A DNA stretch of 64,000 nt, from contig NZ_VOGO01000004.1 of the NCBI RefSeq assembly GCF_007923355.1, positions 310,001 to 374,000 of the forward strand, in the 5' to 3' direction. The position numbers were made by a program, and so were the translations under genes. How positions within the stretch are numbered: the first letter of the stretch is position 1; each line of letters begins with the position of its first letter. A model generated the notes under the pieces. That model saw only the letters and a list, made by a program, of their open reading frames with translations, was not told where the DNA came from and did not search any database. This document shows, piece after piece, positions 43,817-53,780 of the stretch. Origin of the DNA: Falsiphaeobacter marinintestinus. Its GTDB lineage: Bacteria > Pseudomonadota > Alphaproteobacteria > Rhodobacterales > Rhodobacteraceae.

Positions 43817-44749
43817 TCAGTAGCCTAATGAGCGGTCCACCAGATGCAGGAAGGGTTCCTGGCTTTCGCCACGACGGATGTTTTCGGCGATGACTTCTGC
43901 AGCTGTTTCTGACCGGGTTTCCGATGCGATATGCGGCGTCACCGTCACCTTGGGGTGGGCCCAATAGGGATCATTGGCCGGCAGGGGCTCGGTTCGGAAT
44001 ACATCCAAAGTTGCATGGCCAACCTGACCGCTGTCCAGCGCTGCCAGCAGTGCATCATCGTCGATCAGCGGGCCACGTCCAGGGTTGATGATCACCGCGC
44101 CGCGCGGCAGAAGGGCCAGCGTTTCAGCGTTCAGGATATCACGCGTCGCAGGCGTGTCAGGCAACAAGAGGACGACGATTTCGGCACCGCTCAGAGTCTG
44201 CCGCAGGCCAACGTCCCCGTAAAGGCAGGTGACGCCGTCAATCGATTTTTCCGACCTGCTCCACCCGGTCACCGAGAAGCCAAGCATCGTCAACGCGGTT
44301 GCTGCATCCTGGCCAAGGGTGCCAAGGCCAAGGATGCTGATCGGGCGATCCCGGGCCAGAGGCGGGATGTCTTTGCGCCAGACACCGTCCTGGCCAAGGA
44401 TATGCGCATCCATCCCCAGATGATGACGCAGGACATGGCCGGTGACCCATTCGGTCATGCCACGGCTTAGCCCGTGATCCACCATCCGTGCCAACGGAAC
44501 GGTCAGCGTCGTGTTTGGCGCGACGTCTTCGACCCCGGCCCACAGGTTCAAAACCGCTTTCAGACGGGTGTAGGGCGTGAAATCCTGCACGTCGCTGTTG
44601 GGCGCATAGACGATATAGTCAACCTGCTCGGGCGCAAAGTCGGTGCGCAGATCGAAATCGACGCCGGCCTTGGTCAGGGCGCGGGTCAGGGGGCCTTCGT
44701 AGACGGACCAACGCTCTGCCTTGGCGGCAAACAGGACATTCACAGTCAT
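43817..44749 (-). CDS. ghrA: Glyoxylate/hydroxypyruvate reductase A-like D-2-hydroxyacid dehydrogenase
   Basis: A 310 aa NAD(P)H-dependent reductase of glyoxylate or hydroxypyruvate. The nucleotide site is ILGLGTLGQDAATALTMLGF (about 140-159) with WSRSEKSIDG after it. Catalytic Arg is in INPGRGPLIDDDALLAALDSG, Glu in DVFRTEPLP and His in VTPHIASET. ATG 44749 begins MTVNVLFAAK; 17 codons of unrelated frame lie upstream. Glyoxylate is an intermediate linked to the ethylmalonyl-CoA pathway, but this gene is far from ecm/ccr. Confidence 0.88.
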   Translation of the reverse strand: MTVNVLFAAKAERWSVYEGPLTRALTKAGVDFDLRTDFAPEQVDYIVYAPNSDVQDFTPYTRLKAVLNLWAGVEDVAPNTTLTVPLARMVDHGLSRGMTEWVTGHVLRHHLGMDAHILGQDGVWRKDIPPLARDRPISILGLGTLGQDAATALTMLGFSVTGWSRSEKSIDGVTCLYGDVGLRQTLSGAEIVVLLLPDTPATRDILNAETLALLPRGAVIINPGRGPLIDDDALLAALDSGQVGHATLDVFRTEPLPANDPYWAHPKVTVTPHIASETRSETAAEVIAENIRRGESQEPFLHLVDRSLGY

Positions 44750-44759
44750 CGGGAAACCT

Positions 44760-45899
44760 TTATCTGGGTCGGTGGATATGGGCGCTTTGCACAAGGCCAA
44801 AGGCCCCCATCAGCACAAGCATCGCCGAGCCGCCATAACTGACCATTGGCAGGGGCACGCCCACGACCGGTGCGAGGCCCATGACCATCGACATATTGAC
44901 GGCAAAGAACAGGAAAAAAGTGACCGCGACACCCAAGGTCATCAGCGACGAAAACCGATCACGACAGGACAAGGCCGTGGCGATGCAGAACAGGATGATC
45001 AGCGTGTAGAGCCCCAAAAGTGAGATGCCCCCGACAAAGCCGAATTCCTCGGCCAACGTCGTAAAGATGAAATCGGTGTGCTTTTCGGGCAGAAAGTTCA
45101 GCCGGCTCTGGGTGCCCTGCATGAACCCGCGTCCGGTCCAGCCGCCAGATCCCAGCGCGATCTTGGATTGAGTGATGTGATATCCTGCGCCCAGCGGGTC
45201 GGTGGACGGGTCCAGAAACGTGTCGATCCGGCGGTACTGGTAGTCCTTCAACAACTGCCAGTCAGTGCCCCGGCTTTCGAAAACGGCAGATACCAAACCG
45301 ACACCAGCGGCGATGACAGCGGCGAAGTAAGCCCAGTGAACGCCGGCCAGAAACATCATCGCTCCGCCCGCAGTCAGCAACAGGATCGAGGTGCCGAGGT
45401 CGGGCTGACGCAACACGAGGAACGTGGGCAGAAGGATGATCAGGACAGGGATCAGCACCCAGAAAGGGCGCGAATTGCGCTTGGCGGGCAGCCAGTCGTA
45501 ATAGGCGGCCAGAAACATCACCAGCGTGATCTTCATCAACTCGGATGGTTGCAAACGCATGAAACCCAGGTCGATCCAACGTTGCGCGCCCATTCCGACA
45601 GCGCCGAAAAACTCAACCGAGATCAGCAACAGGATCGACATGCCATAGGCCACAGCGGCCATGTTGCGCCAGAACCAGATCGGCACCATGGCGACCATGA
45701 ACATGCCGGTCATACCAAGGGCAAAACGTTTCATCTGTGGTTCGGCCCAGGGTATAAACGACCCCCCAGCTACGGAATACAGCATCAGAAACCCGACACC
45801 CGCCACAGACGTCAAAAGCAGAACCAGTGGCCAGTTCAGAAACAGAACCTTGCGCAGGCCGGTCGGCGTGGATTTGACGCGGGTTTCAAGATAACTCAT
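44760..45899 (-). CDS. rodA: Rod-shape peptidoglycan glycosyltransferase RodA
   Basis: A SEDS-family glycosyltransferase (379 aa, about ten helices) polymerising lipid II in the elongasome with PBP2. Typical stretches are WIDLGFMRLQPSELMKI (about 110-126), RQPDLGTSILLL, SQSRLNFLPEKHTDFIF-like (here TQSRLNFLPEKHTDF) and the final PMVSYGGSAMLVLM. Last gene of the mre cluster; the ATG overlaps the mrdA stop by four bases. Confidence 0.96.
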   Translation of the reverse strand: MSYLETRVKSTPTGLRKVLFLNWPLVLLLTSVAGVGFLMLYSVAGGSFIPWAEPQMKRFALGMTGMFMVAMVPIWFWRNMAAVAYGMSILLLISVEFFGAVGMGAQRWIDLGFMRLQPSELMKITLVMFLAAYYDWLPAKRNSRPFWVLIPVLIILLPTFLVLRQPDLGTSILLLTAGGAMMFLAGVHWAYFAAVIAAGVGLVSAVFESRGTDWQLLKDYQYRRIDTFLDPSTDPLGAGYHITQSKIALGSGGWTGRGFMQGTQSRLNFLPEKHTDFIFTTLAEEFGFVGGISLLGLYTLIILFCIATALSCRDRFSSLMTLGVAVTFFLFFAVNMSMVMGLAPVVGVPLPMVSYGGSAMLVLMGAFGLVQSAHIHRPR

Positions 45900-47836
45900 G
45901 CCCGGTCGCTTCCGCTTGCGGCCTTGAGCAATTCGCGTTTCAGGCGCTCTTGCTGGGCCTTGATGCGACCCTGATCTTTTTTCGGATAGGCAGCGAGTGG
46001 CGGAGTGTCACCATAAAGCGCCTGCAACAGGACATCGCGGGCGATCGGGGCAGCGGCCTTGGATCCCCCGCCGCCATGTTCGACCACCACTGAAACCGCA
46101 TACTTCGGGCGATCAAACGGGGCGAAACACACGAACAAGGCGTGGTCGCGCCGCTCCCACGGCAGATCTTCGTTGCGGATCACCCCGGCGGCGCGTTCTG
46201 CGGCCGTAATGTTGCGAACCTGACTGGTGCCGGTCTTGCCCGCCATCCGCTGACCGTCGGCAATGATACGGCTGGAATAGCCTGTACCGCGTCGGTTGTT
46301 TGACACCTCATACATGCCCCGGCGCACGTGGCGCAGATGGTTTTCGTTCAATCCCATCGGCTCCCCTGTGCCTTTTGGCTGTTCGACCCCGTCAATCGAT
46401 TTGACCAGCCGGGGTTCGATACTGCGCCCGGTGGCAATGCGGGCCGTCATCACGGCCAGTTGCATGGGCGAGGCCAGCATAAAGCCCTGTCCGATGGACG
46501 CGTTGGCCGTGTCGCCGATCAGCCAGTCCTGCCCGTGGACACGTTGCTTCCATTCCTTGTTCGGAGCCAGTCCGCTGGCCACCGCCGACATCGGTATATC
46601 GTGGCGCATCCCCAGGCCAAATCGTTTCGCCATGGCCGAGATCTTGTCGATCCCGACTTTCAGAGCGACATCATAGAAATAGACGTCGCAGCTTTGTTTG
46701 AGCGAATTTAGCAGGTCCATGTGACCGTGCCCGCCCCGCCGCCAGCAGTGGAACCGGCGCCCCGCGACTTCAAGAAAACCGGGGCAATACACGGTGTCAT
46801 CCGATCCGATCAGCCCGTCTTCAAGAGCCGCCAACGCGGTGATCATCTTGAAGGTCGATCCGGGGGGATAAATACCTTGGACCGATTTTGAGGCCAGGGG
46901 GCGGAAGTTGTCTTCGGTCAGCCCGCGATAATCGGCAACTGAGATGCCGCGCACGAACAGGTTGGGATCAAAGGTCGGCGACGACGCGATGGCGCGCAGA
47001 TCGCCGGTTTCACAATCGATGATCACGGCCGACGCACTTTCAAGCCCCAGCCGCGCCTGCACATAGTTCTGCAGTTGCGCATCCACCGTCAGCTGTACAT
47101 CGGCGCCGGGCTGCCCCTCTTGCCGGTCCAGTTCCCGCATCACCCGCCCTGTGGCGTTGACCTCGACCCGTTTGGCCCCGGCCTTACCGCGCAGCAACCC
47201 TTCGCGCTTGGCCTCCAGACCAACTTTGCCGATCTGAAAACGCGGGATGCGGAGCACCGGTTCAGGGTCTTCGATACGGCTGAGGTCATAGTCGCTGACC
47301 GGGCCGACATAGCCCACAACATGGGCAAAATCCGCCCCCAGCGGATAAACTCGGGTCAGGCCGACCTCGGGCGTGATGCCGGGCAATGCCGGGGCGTTGA
47401 CGGACACTTTTGAAATGTCTTCCCATCCGATCCGGTCGGACAGGGTAATCGGCAGAAATGGTGGGCTGCGCCGCATCTCGGCCCGTGCCCTGTCCAGATC
47501 TTCGGGGTCAAGTTCGATCAGATGGGACAGGTTTGCGATGACCTTGTCGACGTCGCCTGCATCTTCACGCACGATGACGATGCGATAGCTGGGCACGTTC
47601 TGTGCAATCGTGTTGCCGTTGCGGTCAAAGATCTTGCCCCGTGCGGGCGGGATCAGGCGGATGTTGATGCGGTTCTCTTCGGCCAGCAGCCTGAACTGGT
47701 CCGCCTGATCGACCTGAAGATGTCGCATCCGCATCGCCAGACCGCCGGCAAAGGCCATTTGCAGACCGCCCATAAGCAACGCCCGTCGCCCGGTTTTACG
47801 CTGCAAAAAGCCCAGTTCGCGTGGATTGCGTCTCAT
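45896..47836 (-). CDS. mrdA: Penicillin-binding protein 2 (elongasome transpeptidase)
   Basis: A 646 aa class B transpeptidase that cross-links peptidoglycan during elongation. One N-terminal membrane helix (about 18-36), a dimerisation domain, and the transpeptidase domain with SxxK as STFK in YPPGSTFKMITAL, the second motif SCD in KQSCDVYFYDV, and KTG in GKTGTSQV. It overlaps mreD and rodA by four bases each, so the cluster is one unit. Confidence 0.96.
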   Translation of the reverse strand: MRRNPRELGFLQRKTGRRALLMGGLQMAFAGGLAMRMRHLQVDQADQFRLLAEENRINIRLIPPARGKIFDRNGNTIAQNVPSYRIVIVREDAGDVDKVIANLSHLIELDPEDLDRARAEMRRSPPFLPITLSDRIGWEDISKVSVNAPALPGITPEVGLTRVYPLGADFAHVVGYVGPVSDYDLSRIEDPEPVLRIPRFQIGKVGLEAKREGLLRGKAGAKRVEVNATGRVMRELDRQEGQPGADVQLTVDAQLQNYVQARLGLESASAVIIDCETGDLRAIASSPTFDPNLFVRGISVADYRGLTEDNFRPLASKSVQGIYPPGSTFKMITALAALEDGLIGSDDTVYCPGFLEVAGRRFHCWRRGGHGHMDLLNSLKQSCDVYFYDVALKVGIDKISAMAKRFGLGMRHDIPMSAVASGLAPNKEWKQRVHGQDWLIGDTANASIGQGFMLASPMQLAVMTARIATGRSIEPRLVKSIDGVEQPKGTGEPMGLNENHLRHVRRGMYEVSNNRRGTGYSSRIIADGQRMAGKTGTSQVRNITAAERAAGVIRNEDLPWERRDHALFVCFAPFDRPKYAVSVVVEHGGGGSKAAAPIARDVLLQALYGDTPPLAAYPKKDQGRIKAQQERLKRELLKAASGSDRA

Positions 47837-48372
47837 GCGCGGGCTCCGATTGCTTCGGCGTCACCCGGGGTCAGCTTGCGGACACGCAGAACGAAATGTG
47901 TGACCAGCGCGGCGACGGGATAGAACAACATGGTCAGAATCATCTGGATCAGGACCGGGCCCAGTTGCGCCTGGTCGACGGCAAGCACCCACAGTGTAAC
48001 ACGGTTCAATACCGTAATGCCGATAATGGTCAGACAGACGGCCAGCCATTCCCCGGCAAAACTGGCTTCGCGCATGCCGGCCGCGCGGGTCATAAGGTAT
48101 GTGCATCCCAGAAGGACGAGGGCCGCCATCAATCCCGGTGGCCGCTGCAACAGCAGATCGGCCAGGAAAAACACAAATGCAATTGACAGGGCCGGGGCGT
48201 AATCCGGGCGTCGCAGCACCCAGGCGAACGTGAACGCCAGCAACACGTCAGGAGGGGCCAGACGGCTGGGCAACGTGCTAAGCGGCAGCAGGTGGCAGAA
48301 CATCGCCAATAGCGCCAGCCCGATGAAAGCGCCCCGCATCAACCACAGGTGCGATGGTGACATGTTAGCCAT
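47833..48372 (-). CDS. mreD: Rod shape-determining protein MreD
   Basis: A 179 aa membrane protein with about five helices linking MreBC to the cell-wall synthases. LAPPDVLLAFTFAWVLRRPDYAP is the recognisable family stretch. I use ATG 48372 (MANMSPS) preceded by AAGGGG; ATG 48363 is an alternative, and 48405 would overlap mreC by about 40 bases. Confidence 0.88.
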   Translation of the reverse strand: MANMSPSHLWLMRGAFIGLALLAMFCHLLPLSTLPSRLAPPDVLLAFTFAWVLRRPDYAPALSIAFVFFLADLLLQRPPGLMAALVLLGCTYLMTRAAGMREASFAGEWLAVCLTIIGITVLNRVTLWVLAVDQAQLGPVLIQMILTMLFYPVAALVTHFVLRVRKLTPGDAEAIGARA

Positions 48373-49273
48373 CTCCATCCCCTTCAGCTTCGGGTGCGGG
48401 GTCATCGATGGCCACGGCAGACCCGATAAGCCCGCCCGGATCCGAGATATTTTCGGTGCCGTAGTGGCGTAACACCCTCAGGAACTCTAGCCGTTCGAAA
48501 TCAGCCGACAGCCGCACGCGCAATCGTCCGGTGGGGTCGGCGGCGACTTGCCCTATCAGCAGCCCGGCAGGAAAAACGCCGCCATCGCCCGAGGTGATCA
48601 CGCGGTCGCCGGGGCGCACCAGATCGGGGTTTTCAAGAAACGCCAGCAAAGGGGTCGCTGTGTTGTCGCCCGCGATGATGGCCGTCTGGCCCGAGGGCTG
48701 GATATGTGCAGGCACCGAACTGGCGGCATCGGTCAGCAGGATCACCCGCGCCGTATTCTGCCCGGTGCCCGAGATTCGACCGACAAGCCCGATGCCATCC
48801 ATCGCTGCCCAGCCGTCAATGACCCCATCGCGCGCGCCGACATTCAGCAGCACCGACTGGCGGAATGGCGACCCGCTGTCGGCCATCACAACGCCGGTGA
48901 TATAAGTCAGTCGTGGGTCCAGCCGCACATTGTTCAGATCCAGCAACCGAGCGTTTTCCTGCTCAAGCTGCAGCGCGGCCTCTTTCCAGGCCTGCATCTG
49001 TCGCAACTCGCTGCGCAATTCCTGGTTCTGTTCGGCCAGCCGTTGATAGCTTTGGAAATCGCGGACCAGGTTGATGAACCCGGTGACCGGGGCCATCGCC
49101 CAATCCATCGAGGGCACCACCCGGTCGACCACCTGCGCGCGAAAGCGTTCCACCCGGGGGCTGTCGATGCGCCAAATCAGAAAGACACCCAGCAGGCACA
49201 GCACCAGTATCCCCAGGATCAGACGACGCAGGGGGGTGGTATAATCCTCGCGCTGTGATCGGTCCTTGGCCAA
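48365..49273 (-). CDS. mreC: Cell-shape protein MreC
   Basis: A 302 aa bitopic protein. Short cytoplasmic tail, membrane helix (about 17-35), a coiled coil rich in E/Q/L (FQSYQRLAEQNQELRSELRQM... about 70-110) and a periplasmic beta domain with GVVMADSGSPFRQSVLLNVG and GDRVITSGDGGVFPAGLLIGQV. The tail has an acidic Asp/Glu/Pro end. Upstream mreB is 61 bases away. Confidence 0.94.
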   Translation of the reverse strand: MAKDRSQREDYTTPLRRLILGILVLCLLGVFLIWRIDSPRVERFRAQVVDRVVPSMDWAMAPVTGFINLVRDFQSYQRLAEQNQELRSELRQMQAWKEAALQLEQENARLLDLNNVRLDPRLTYITGVVMADSGSPFRQSVLLNVGARDGVIDGWAAMDGIGLVGRISGTGQNTARVILLTDAASSVPAHIQPSGQTAIIAGDNTATPLLAFLENPDLVRPGDRVITSGDGGVFPAGLLIGQVAADPTGRLRVRLSADFERLEFLRVLRHYGTENISDPGGLIGSAVAIDDPAPEAEGDGDG

Positions 49274-49334
49274 TGGGCTCCTTTCGGCGCACCCGGCGCA
49301 ACGTTCTCAGCCGTACTGCGAAAAAATGCGCGCC

Positions 49335-50408
<1,074 letters not shown>

Positions 50409-50538
50409 TTATTGGTAACCTGCGACTCGCCAGACGCAGGAAATGTGGTTTATAGGGCGCGTCGGTCCCGTGTGAAAGGGTCGAATCCACGCAGATCAGC
50501 GCCAATCCGCTTCCGGCGCTTCAAAGGGTATACGCGCA

Positions 50539-51324
50539 ATGCTGTCCTACCAACACATCTATCATGCGGGAAACCTTGCCGACGTCCAGAAACACGCGTT
50601 GCTGGCATGGATGCTCAGCTATCTCACACGTAAGGACAAGCCGCTCAGCTATATCGAAACGCATGCCGGGCGGGGTCTTTATCAGCTGGATGCAACCGAG
50701 GCGCTCAAGACCGGAGAGGCTCAGGCCGGGATCGCCAAAGTGCTGGAAACAGGCGGTTTTCAGGATCACCCGTTGATGAAGGCGGTCGCCGATATCCGGG
50801 CGCAATACGGCGCGATGGCCTATCCGGGATCGCCCGTGCTTGCCGCCAACCTGCTGCGTCCCGGCGACACGATGCATCTGGCCGAACTGCACCCCCAGGA
50901 ATACGCCGCCCTAAAACAGGCGATGCGACCTTTCGGGGCCAATGTCTATCGTCAGGATGGCTACGAATTGGCCCAGTCAATCACCCCGCCAACACCGCGA
51001 CGGGGGCTGGCCTTGATTGACCCGAGTTATGAGACTGAAAGCGACTATAAAGACATGTCGACCCGCATCGCGCGGTTGCACCGAAAGTGGAACGTCGGGA
51101 TCATCGCGCTTTGGTACCCGATCCTGACGTCAGGGGCGCATGTATCGATGCTTGATGCGCTTGAGGCCCAAGACCTGCCGGACGTATTCCGGCACGAAGT
51201 CCGGTTCCCACCGGTGCGCGACGGCCACCGGATGATCGGATCAGGTCTGTTTACCGTGAACGCGCCTTATGGCATCAAGGATGCGGCGGCCGAGATCGAC
51301 AAACTGTTTGGTAAGATCCGGTAA
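50539..51324 (+). CDS. rlmJ: 23S rRNA (adenine2030-N6)-methyltransferase RlmJ
   Basis: A SAM-dependent methyltransferase (261 aa) for A2030 of 23S rRNA. N-terminal MLSYQHIYHAGNLADVQKHALL is the RlmJ signature; IETHAGRGLYQL holds the SAM motif and LIDPSYE (about 155-161) is the catalytic D/N-P-P-Y counterpart. The gap before it (mreB start to 50538) contains no gene; a T-loop-like string there is not a tRNA. Confidence 0.93.
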   Translation: MLSYQHIYHAGNLADVQKHALLAWMLSYLTRKDKPLSYIETHAGRGLYQLDATEALKTGEAQAGIAKVLETGGFQDHPLMKAVADIRAQYGAMAYPGSPVLAANLLRPGDTMHLAELHPQEYAALKQAMRPFGANVYRQDGYELAQSITPPTPRRGLALIDPSYETESDYKDMSTRIARLHRKWNVGIIALWYPILTSGAHVSMLDALEAQDLPDVFRHEVRFPPVRDGHRMIGSGLFTVNAPYGIKDAAAEIDKLFGKIR

Positions 51325-51336
51325 GCTGGATAAGTG

Positions 51337-52446
51337 TCACCCGTGTCGGGTAATCGCGGTTTCCAACTGGTCCAAAGCGCGGGATAACCGCGCGCGGGTG
51401 CATCCGATATTGAGCCGGGCAAACCCGTTGCCTTCTGGCCCAAAGGCCTGCCCGGACGTTACGGCCCATTCTGCTTTTTGTCTTAGGAACGCAGTCAGTT
51501 CGTCAGGGGGCAGGCCCAAGGCCCGGAAATCCAGCCACAGCAGGAACGTCCCTTCAGGGTCGATCAGATCAACCTGAGGCAGCCGGGCCAGCCGGTCACG
51601 CACAAGGTCAAGATTGCCTTCGATATAGTCCAGAACGGACTCCAGCCATGCGTCTCCCCCGGCATACGCCGCCTGCATTGCTACATTGGCAAACGCGTTG
51701 TTCTTGTTGACCGTCAGGCGGCTGTTCGCAGCCATAAACGTTGCACGGCGGGTGTCATCCGGCACCACGGTAAATGCCGAACAACAGGCCGCGATGTTGA
51801 AGCTTTTGGCGGGCGACAGACAGGTCACCGAATTGGTGGCAAACTCTGACCCCAGCGACGCAAACGGGACATAGCGGTGCCCGGACAGCGCCAGATCGCC
51901 GTGCATTTCGTCGCTGATCACCAGAACTTTGTGGCGCGCACAAATCTGGCCCAGCCTGCGCAACTCGCTTTCTGTCCAGACCCGCCCCATCGGATTGTGC
52001 GGGTTGCACAGCAGCAGTACCTTGACGTCCGGATCGCGGGCGCAGCGCTCAAGCCCGTTAAAGTCAAAACTGTATCGCCCGTCAGCCAGAACCAACGGAT
52101 TGCGCACGATTTTTCGGTCATTCTCGCGCAGGATATCGTAAAAATCAAAGAACACGGGTGGCTGAACAATCACCCCATCGCCTTGTTCCGTGGACCCGCA
52201 AAGTGCCATCGACAGGGCGTTCAACACGTTTGGCGCCCGCAGGATATGCTTGGTCTGCACGGTCCAGCCATGCCGCCGCTTCAACCAGCCGGTCAGCGCA
52301 GGCATCAGCCCGTCCGGCACGGTTTCATAGCCAAACACGCCATGATCCAATCGGGTCTGCATGGCCCGCGTCACGCAATCGGGCGCGCGGAAATCCATAT
52401 CGGCAACGCCTGCCGGAAACAGATCCATCCCGTCCGCGCCCAGCAC
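51337..52446 (-). CDS. PatB/MalY-family C-S lyase, N-terminus displaced by an in-frame stop
   Basis: A PLP fold-I enzyme that would split cystathionine or cysteine conjugates. GVADMDFRAPDCV, the NPHNPMGRVW site, VISDEMHGDL and the Schiff-base lysine in LSPAKSFNIA are all present. The reading frame open to the end begins at GTG 52446. Family proteins start about 22 residues earlier, and those residues (MSPDFD-stop-EIDRREVPALKTHRS) are readable upstream in the same frame from ATG 52512, interrupted by TAA at codon 7. So the gene is either a fresh pseudogene, a restart product (~370 aa), or a sequencing error. Confidence 0.8.
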   Translation of the reverse strand: MLGADGMDLFPAGVADMDFRAPDCVTRAMQTRLDHGVFGYETVPDGLMPALTGWLKRRHGWTVQTKHILRAPNVLNALSMALCGSTEQGDGVIVQPPVFFDFYDILRENDRKIVRNPLVLADGRYSFDFNGLERCARDPDVKVLLLCNPHNPMGRVWTESELRRLGQICARHKVLVISDEMHGDLALSGHRYVPFASLGSEFATNSVTCLSPAKSFNIAACCSAFTVVPDDTRRATFMAANSRLTVNKNNAFANVAMQAAYAGGDAWLESVLDYIEGNLDLVRDRLARLPQVDLIDPEGTFLLWLDFRALGLPPDELTAFLRQKAEWAVTSGQAFGPEGNGFARLNIGCTRARLSRALDQLETAITRHG

Positions 52447-52512
52447 ACTGCGATGGGTTTTGAGCGCTGGAACCTCACGGCGATCGATTTCTTAGTCGAA
52501 GTCAGGCGACAT
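52447..52512 (-). other. Cut-off N-terminal codons of the PatB-like gene with TAA at codon 7
   Basis: ATG 52512 overlaps the end of the deacylase gene by 11 bases, as expected for a coupled gene. Codons 1-6 read MSPDFD, then TAA (52494-52492), then EIDRREVPALKTHRS in frame with the lyase. The FD-x-x-IDRR pattern is the normal start of this family. Confidence 0.7.
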
Positions 52513-53503
52513 CATCGGCCACCTGAAACAAGGCATCGCCCCGCTGCACCTGCGCAAGTGGGCGATTGCACAGCACGAATCCGTCGTAAGGCGAATGCAC
52601 CGGGATCGGACCACACCAGGGCGTGTCGACCAAATGGATCAATCCGACGATCTCTCCTACAGTGACATCTTCGCCGATATCTTTGAACGGTTCGAACAGA
52701 CCCGTATCATAGGCATAGACCGACCCTTTGGTGGCCGCTCTGCGCGTGCCCCGTACCGCGTCGGGGGCATAGCCCGGCAACAGTCCCAAACTATGCAGGA
52801 CTCGTTTCAAGCCACGTTCGGTCTGGGCCAGAATATCCCGGTCAACGGCCCCGGCACCGCCAAGCTCTGCCATCACGCAGATCACACCCTTTCGGTTCGC
52901 AGCGCCCAAAGCGGTGCGTGCAGTCGACCCCGGCCCGCCACCGCCTTGAAATACCCATGCATAAGGCAGATCAAACGCCGTTTCCAACTGCTCCAACGCC
53001 GCCGCTGCCTCGGGCGTATGTCCTTGATTGCGCAGCAAGGTTGGCGGATAAAACAGCGATGCGCCGCCCGAATGCAGATCCACGGCATAATCACAAAGCG
53101 GCAGCAAGACCTCTTCGATGTAATGCGCGATCATCTCGGTCGGCGTGCCTTTCGGGTCGCCTGGAAAGGTCCGGTTCAGATTGCCGTTGTCGATGGGAGA
53201 TGTCCGCGTCCCGGCCTGCGCCGCCGGAGCGTTGGCTTGTGGCAGCAGGATGATCCGACCCTGGATCTGGTCTGGCGTCAGGTCCCGACAAAGCCGCGCG
53301 ATGGCAATCTGGCCTTCGTATTCGTCGCCATGATTGCCGGCCATCAACAGGACGGTCGGCCCCTTGCCGTTGTTCACGACGCTGATCGGCACCGGCAGCC
53401 ATCCATACGCACTGCGGGTCACCGAATGCGGCACGCGCAGGAAACCCGTTTGACCGCCCAAGGCGTCGAGGTTCACTTCTGAAGTGATCAGAGTGTCTGC
53501 CAT
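52502..53503 (-). CDS. Succinylglutamate desuccinylase/aspartoacylase-family deacylase (DoeB-like)
   Basis: A 333 aa zinc amidohydrolase. Zinc and catalytic residues are in AGNHGDEYEGQ (about 56-66), NLNRTFPGD and DLHSGG (about 142-147). The C-terminal domain with VTVGEIVGLIH and PYDGFVLCNRPLAQVQRGD is a barrel-sandwich. Closest role by overall look is N-acetyl-diaminobutyrate deacetylase (DoeB) in ectoine breakdown, but no other doe genes are near. The next gene (PatB-like) starts inside its end. Confidence 0.82.
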   Translation of the reverse strand: MADTLITSEVNLDALGGQTGFLRVPHSVTRSAYGWLPVPISVVNNGKGPTVLLMAGNHGDEYEGQIAIARLCRDLTPDQIQGRIILLPQANAPAAQAGTRTSPIDNGNLNRTFPGDPKGTPTEMIAHYIEEVLLPLCDYAVDLHSGGASLFYPPTLLRNQGHTPEAAAALEQLETAFDLPYAWVFQGGGGPGSTARTALGAANRKGVICVMAELGGAGAVDRDILAQTERGLKRVLHSLGLLPGYAPDAVRGTRRAATKGSVYAYDTGLFEPFKDIGEDVTVGEIVGLIHLVDTPWCGPIPVHSPYDGFVLCNRPLAQVQRGDALFQVADDVA

Positions 53504-53681
53504 GCCTGGCCCTTTCGTTCAGAGTGTCTTGGCCCAACAAGGACGACTTGTTTCAACCTGGCCTGTCAAGCGTAAGGGCACATCCGAAAGGGTGGGATTT
53601 GGGGCAAGTCCGGATCACAAGCGAAGCGCTCCCGCCCCTTTTTGCAACATCGAAGATGTCGCCGAAAGCGTTGGGGGGAGG

Positions 53682-53708
53682 CAGCGCCGCGCCTTCGGCG
53701 CGGCGCTG
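53682..53708. repeat. Perfect 12-bp GC hairpin, REP-like, downstream of leuA
   Basis: CAGCGCCGCGCC and GGCGCGGCGCTG flank TTC. It lies in the 277-base gap between the leuA stop and the deacylase start, about 73 bases past the leuA stop. A run of G (C on the minus strand) follows instead of T. A second weaker dyad, GTCGGTCGGCGAAGCCGGTCGAC-like, lies at about 53732-53750. No gene is seen in the gap. Confidence 0.6.
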
Positions 53709-53780
53709 GGCCCAAGGCCGCCAGGTCGGTCGGCGAAGCCGGTCGACCGCGGGCGCGGGAGGCTTTCGCTTTGCAGGTCC

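Noticed and set aside
50460-50520. GGTCGAATCC string as a tRNA T-loop
   Set aside because: No acceptor, D or anticodon arms pair around it.
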